Shown: positions 63,290 to 64,000 of the stretch, piece by piece | Numbering within the stretch: position 1 is the first letter of the stretch | Layout of the letters: each line of letters begins with the position of its first letter | Assembly (NCBI RefSeq): GCF_001612825.1 | Contig: NZ_BDBE01000030.1 | Span: 434,001 to 498,000, forward strand | Reading direction: 5' to 3' | Length of the DNA: 64,000 bases | Source of the DNA: Nocardia caishijiensis NBRC 108228 | GTDB lineage: Bacteria; Actinomycetota; Actinomycetes; Mycobacteriales; Mycobacteriaceae | Made by a program: the position numbers and the translations under genes | The notes under the pieces: model-generated | The model's input: only the letters and a program-made list of their open reading frames with translations | Told to the model about the DNA's origin: nothing | Databases searched by the model: none

Positions 63290-63985
63290 ATGCAGGGGCT
63301 GAATGTGATTGCCGACTTCGACAGTTCTCTCGGCGGGTTCGCTGGCGCCAGCTATGGCGGTCCACACATATTCAGTCGCAAGGGACGACAGATCAGGGTG
63401 TCCGTGTTCGAGCTGCCAGACCCCCGAGACGGCGGCTGCATGCTCGCATTCGGCGACATCGGCTGCCATCCCTTGGTGCGCATCCATTCGCGCTGCCTCT
63501 ACGGTGATGCGCTCGGATCGGACGACTGTGACTGCGGACAAGAACTCGAGCGTTCGATGGATCTGATCCAAGCCGAAGGCGCGGGGGTGCTCGTCTATCT
63601 CGAGCAGGAGGGGCGTGGGGCTGGACTGGCATGGAAGGCGCGGGGGTACCGCGTCGGCGAGATGTTCGGGATCGACACCTTCGACAGCTATCGGCGCCTC
63701 GGGCTGCGCGTCGACTCCCGGCACTACGACGTCGCCGCCCGCGCGGTGCGCGCGTTGGGCCTGACCCGGGTCCGCCTGCTGACCAACAACCCCGACAAGT
63801 GCCGTGCCCTGGCCGAGGCGGGCATCGAGGTCGACCCGGTGCCGCTGACGATCACCCTCGCCTCCCCGCGGGGAAAACGGTATCTGCAGGCGAAAAGGGT
63901 GCACCGCCACCACACCATCCCGGTCGACGATCAGGTGGACAACGGACGCCGCCGGACCTGGTGGTGGCCCGGTCGCCGCAGGTAA
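63290..63985 (+). CDS. GTP cyclohydrolase II (RibA) homologue
   Basis: 231 residues from the ATG at 63290. Zinc cysteines Cys69, Cys80 and Cys82 occur in HSRCLYGDALGSDDCDCGQEL. EQEGRGAGLAWKARGY near 105 contains the catalytic-type EGRG. DSRHYDVAARAVRALG near 142 and RLLTNNPDKCRAL near 162 complete the GCHII core. It would open the GTP ring to a diaminopyrimidine. There is no DHBP synthase domain and no riboflavin neighbour, so it may be a secondary-metabolite or conflict-system copy. The ATG has no ribosome site; the region 63122-63289 is the divergent promoter gap shared with the STAND operon. The tail is Arg/Trp-rich. Confidence 0.88.
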   Translation: MQGLNVIADFDSSLGGFAGASYGGPHIFSRKGRQIRVSVFELPDPRDGGCMLAFGDIGCHPLVRIHSRCLYGDALGSDDCDCGQELERSMDLIQAEGAGVLVYLEQEGRGAGLAWKARGYRVGEMFGIDTFDSYRRLGLRVDSRHYDVAARAVRALGLTRVRLLTNNPDKCRALAEAGIEVDPVPLTITLASPRGKRYLQAKRVHRHHTIPVDDQVDNGRRRTWWWPGRRR

Positions 63986-64000
63986 ACCCTCCGCGATCCC

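Noticed and set aside
1..64000. tRNA, rRNA, CRISPR array, insertion sequence or integrase
   Set aside because: None seen by reading: no cloverleaf with CCA-type ends, no regularly spaced repeats, no transposase or integrase motifs. A tRNA scan and repeat finder would settle this.

Overview
The window is very GC-rich actinobacterial DNA. It carries mycothiol biosynthesis (mshC), HmuTUV haem uptake, MMPL, an epoxide hydrolase of the EHN type, many TetR regulators and leaderless TANNNT promoters. The gene set and order point to the Mycobacteriales, most likely Nocardia or a close relative; the genus is inferred.

Layout. (1) 1-11305: the 3' part of a large non-ribosomal peptide synthetase with four adenylation domains (the first cut by the window edge) and a terminal thioesterase, followed by an epoxide hydrolase. 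(2) 12.5-20.7 kb: regulator-target pairs with readable operators: TetR with a DUF1272/hydrolase operon, TetR with a fused FAD-oxidoreductase/ferredoxin-reductase/ferredoxin protein, and TetR with a YhgE/Pip-like membrane protein. A frameshifted remnant lies near 18.1 kb. (3) 20.8-25.0 kb: a five-gene minus-strand run of methyltransferase, MerR, AraC, VOC protein and UvrA-like ATPase, headed by a MerR-type promoter. (4) 25.1-38.2 kb: a DUF1460 protein, glucose dehydrogenase, FrnE/DsbA protein, histidine phosphatase, ThrE-type exporter, a Na+/H+ antiporter fused to a UBP zinc finger, TetR and crotonase, Abi-alpha-like and DUF445 proteins, glucose-6-phosphate dehydrogenase and a universal stress protein. 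(5) 38.3-57.5 kb: a housekeeping backbone of mshC, SCO1664-like, DUF3090, phosphomutase, uppP, LppL-like lipoprotein, DUF5703 and pyrD. It resembles, from memory, M. tuberculosis Rv2130c-Rv2139. Two blocks interrupt it: HTH/hydrolase/XRE/MFS genes, and AKR/hmuTUV/MMPL genes. (6) 57.6-64.0 kb: an accessory region with a PfkB-like protein that has lost its catalytic Asp, then a visibly AT-richer minus-strand operon encoding a lipase-like hydrolase/NB-ARC/TPR STAND protein, a HAD hydrolase and a VOC protein, and a divergent GTP cyclohydrolase II homologue.

The most likely undescribed system is in part 6. The STAND protein has an intact Ser-Asp-His hydrolase triad, an intact NB-ARC ATPase and TPR-like helices. 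That is the effector/switch/sensor layout of NLR-like conflict and antiphage proteins. Its gene appears to start by coupling from a 33-codon leaderless ORF, and the downstream HAD gene overlaps it by ATGA.

Many genes show a TANNNT -10 hexamer 6-8 nt before the start codon (25019, 28778, 30086, 39511, 42017, 45612, 46786, 47804, 63121), so leaderless translation appears common. At hmuT the same element lies inside a DtxR/IdeR-like iron box.
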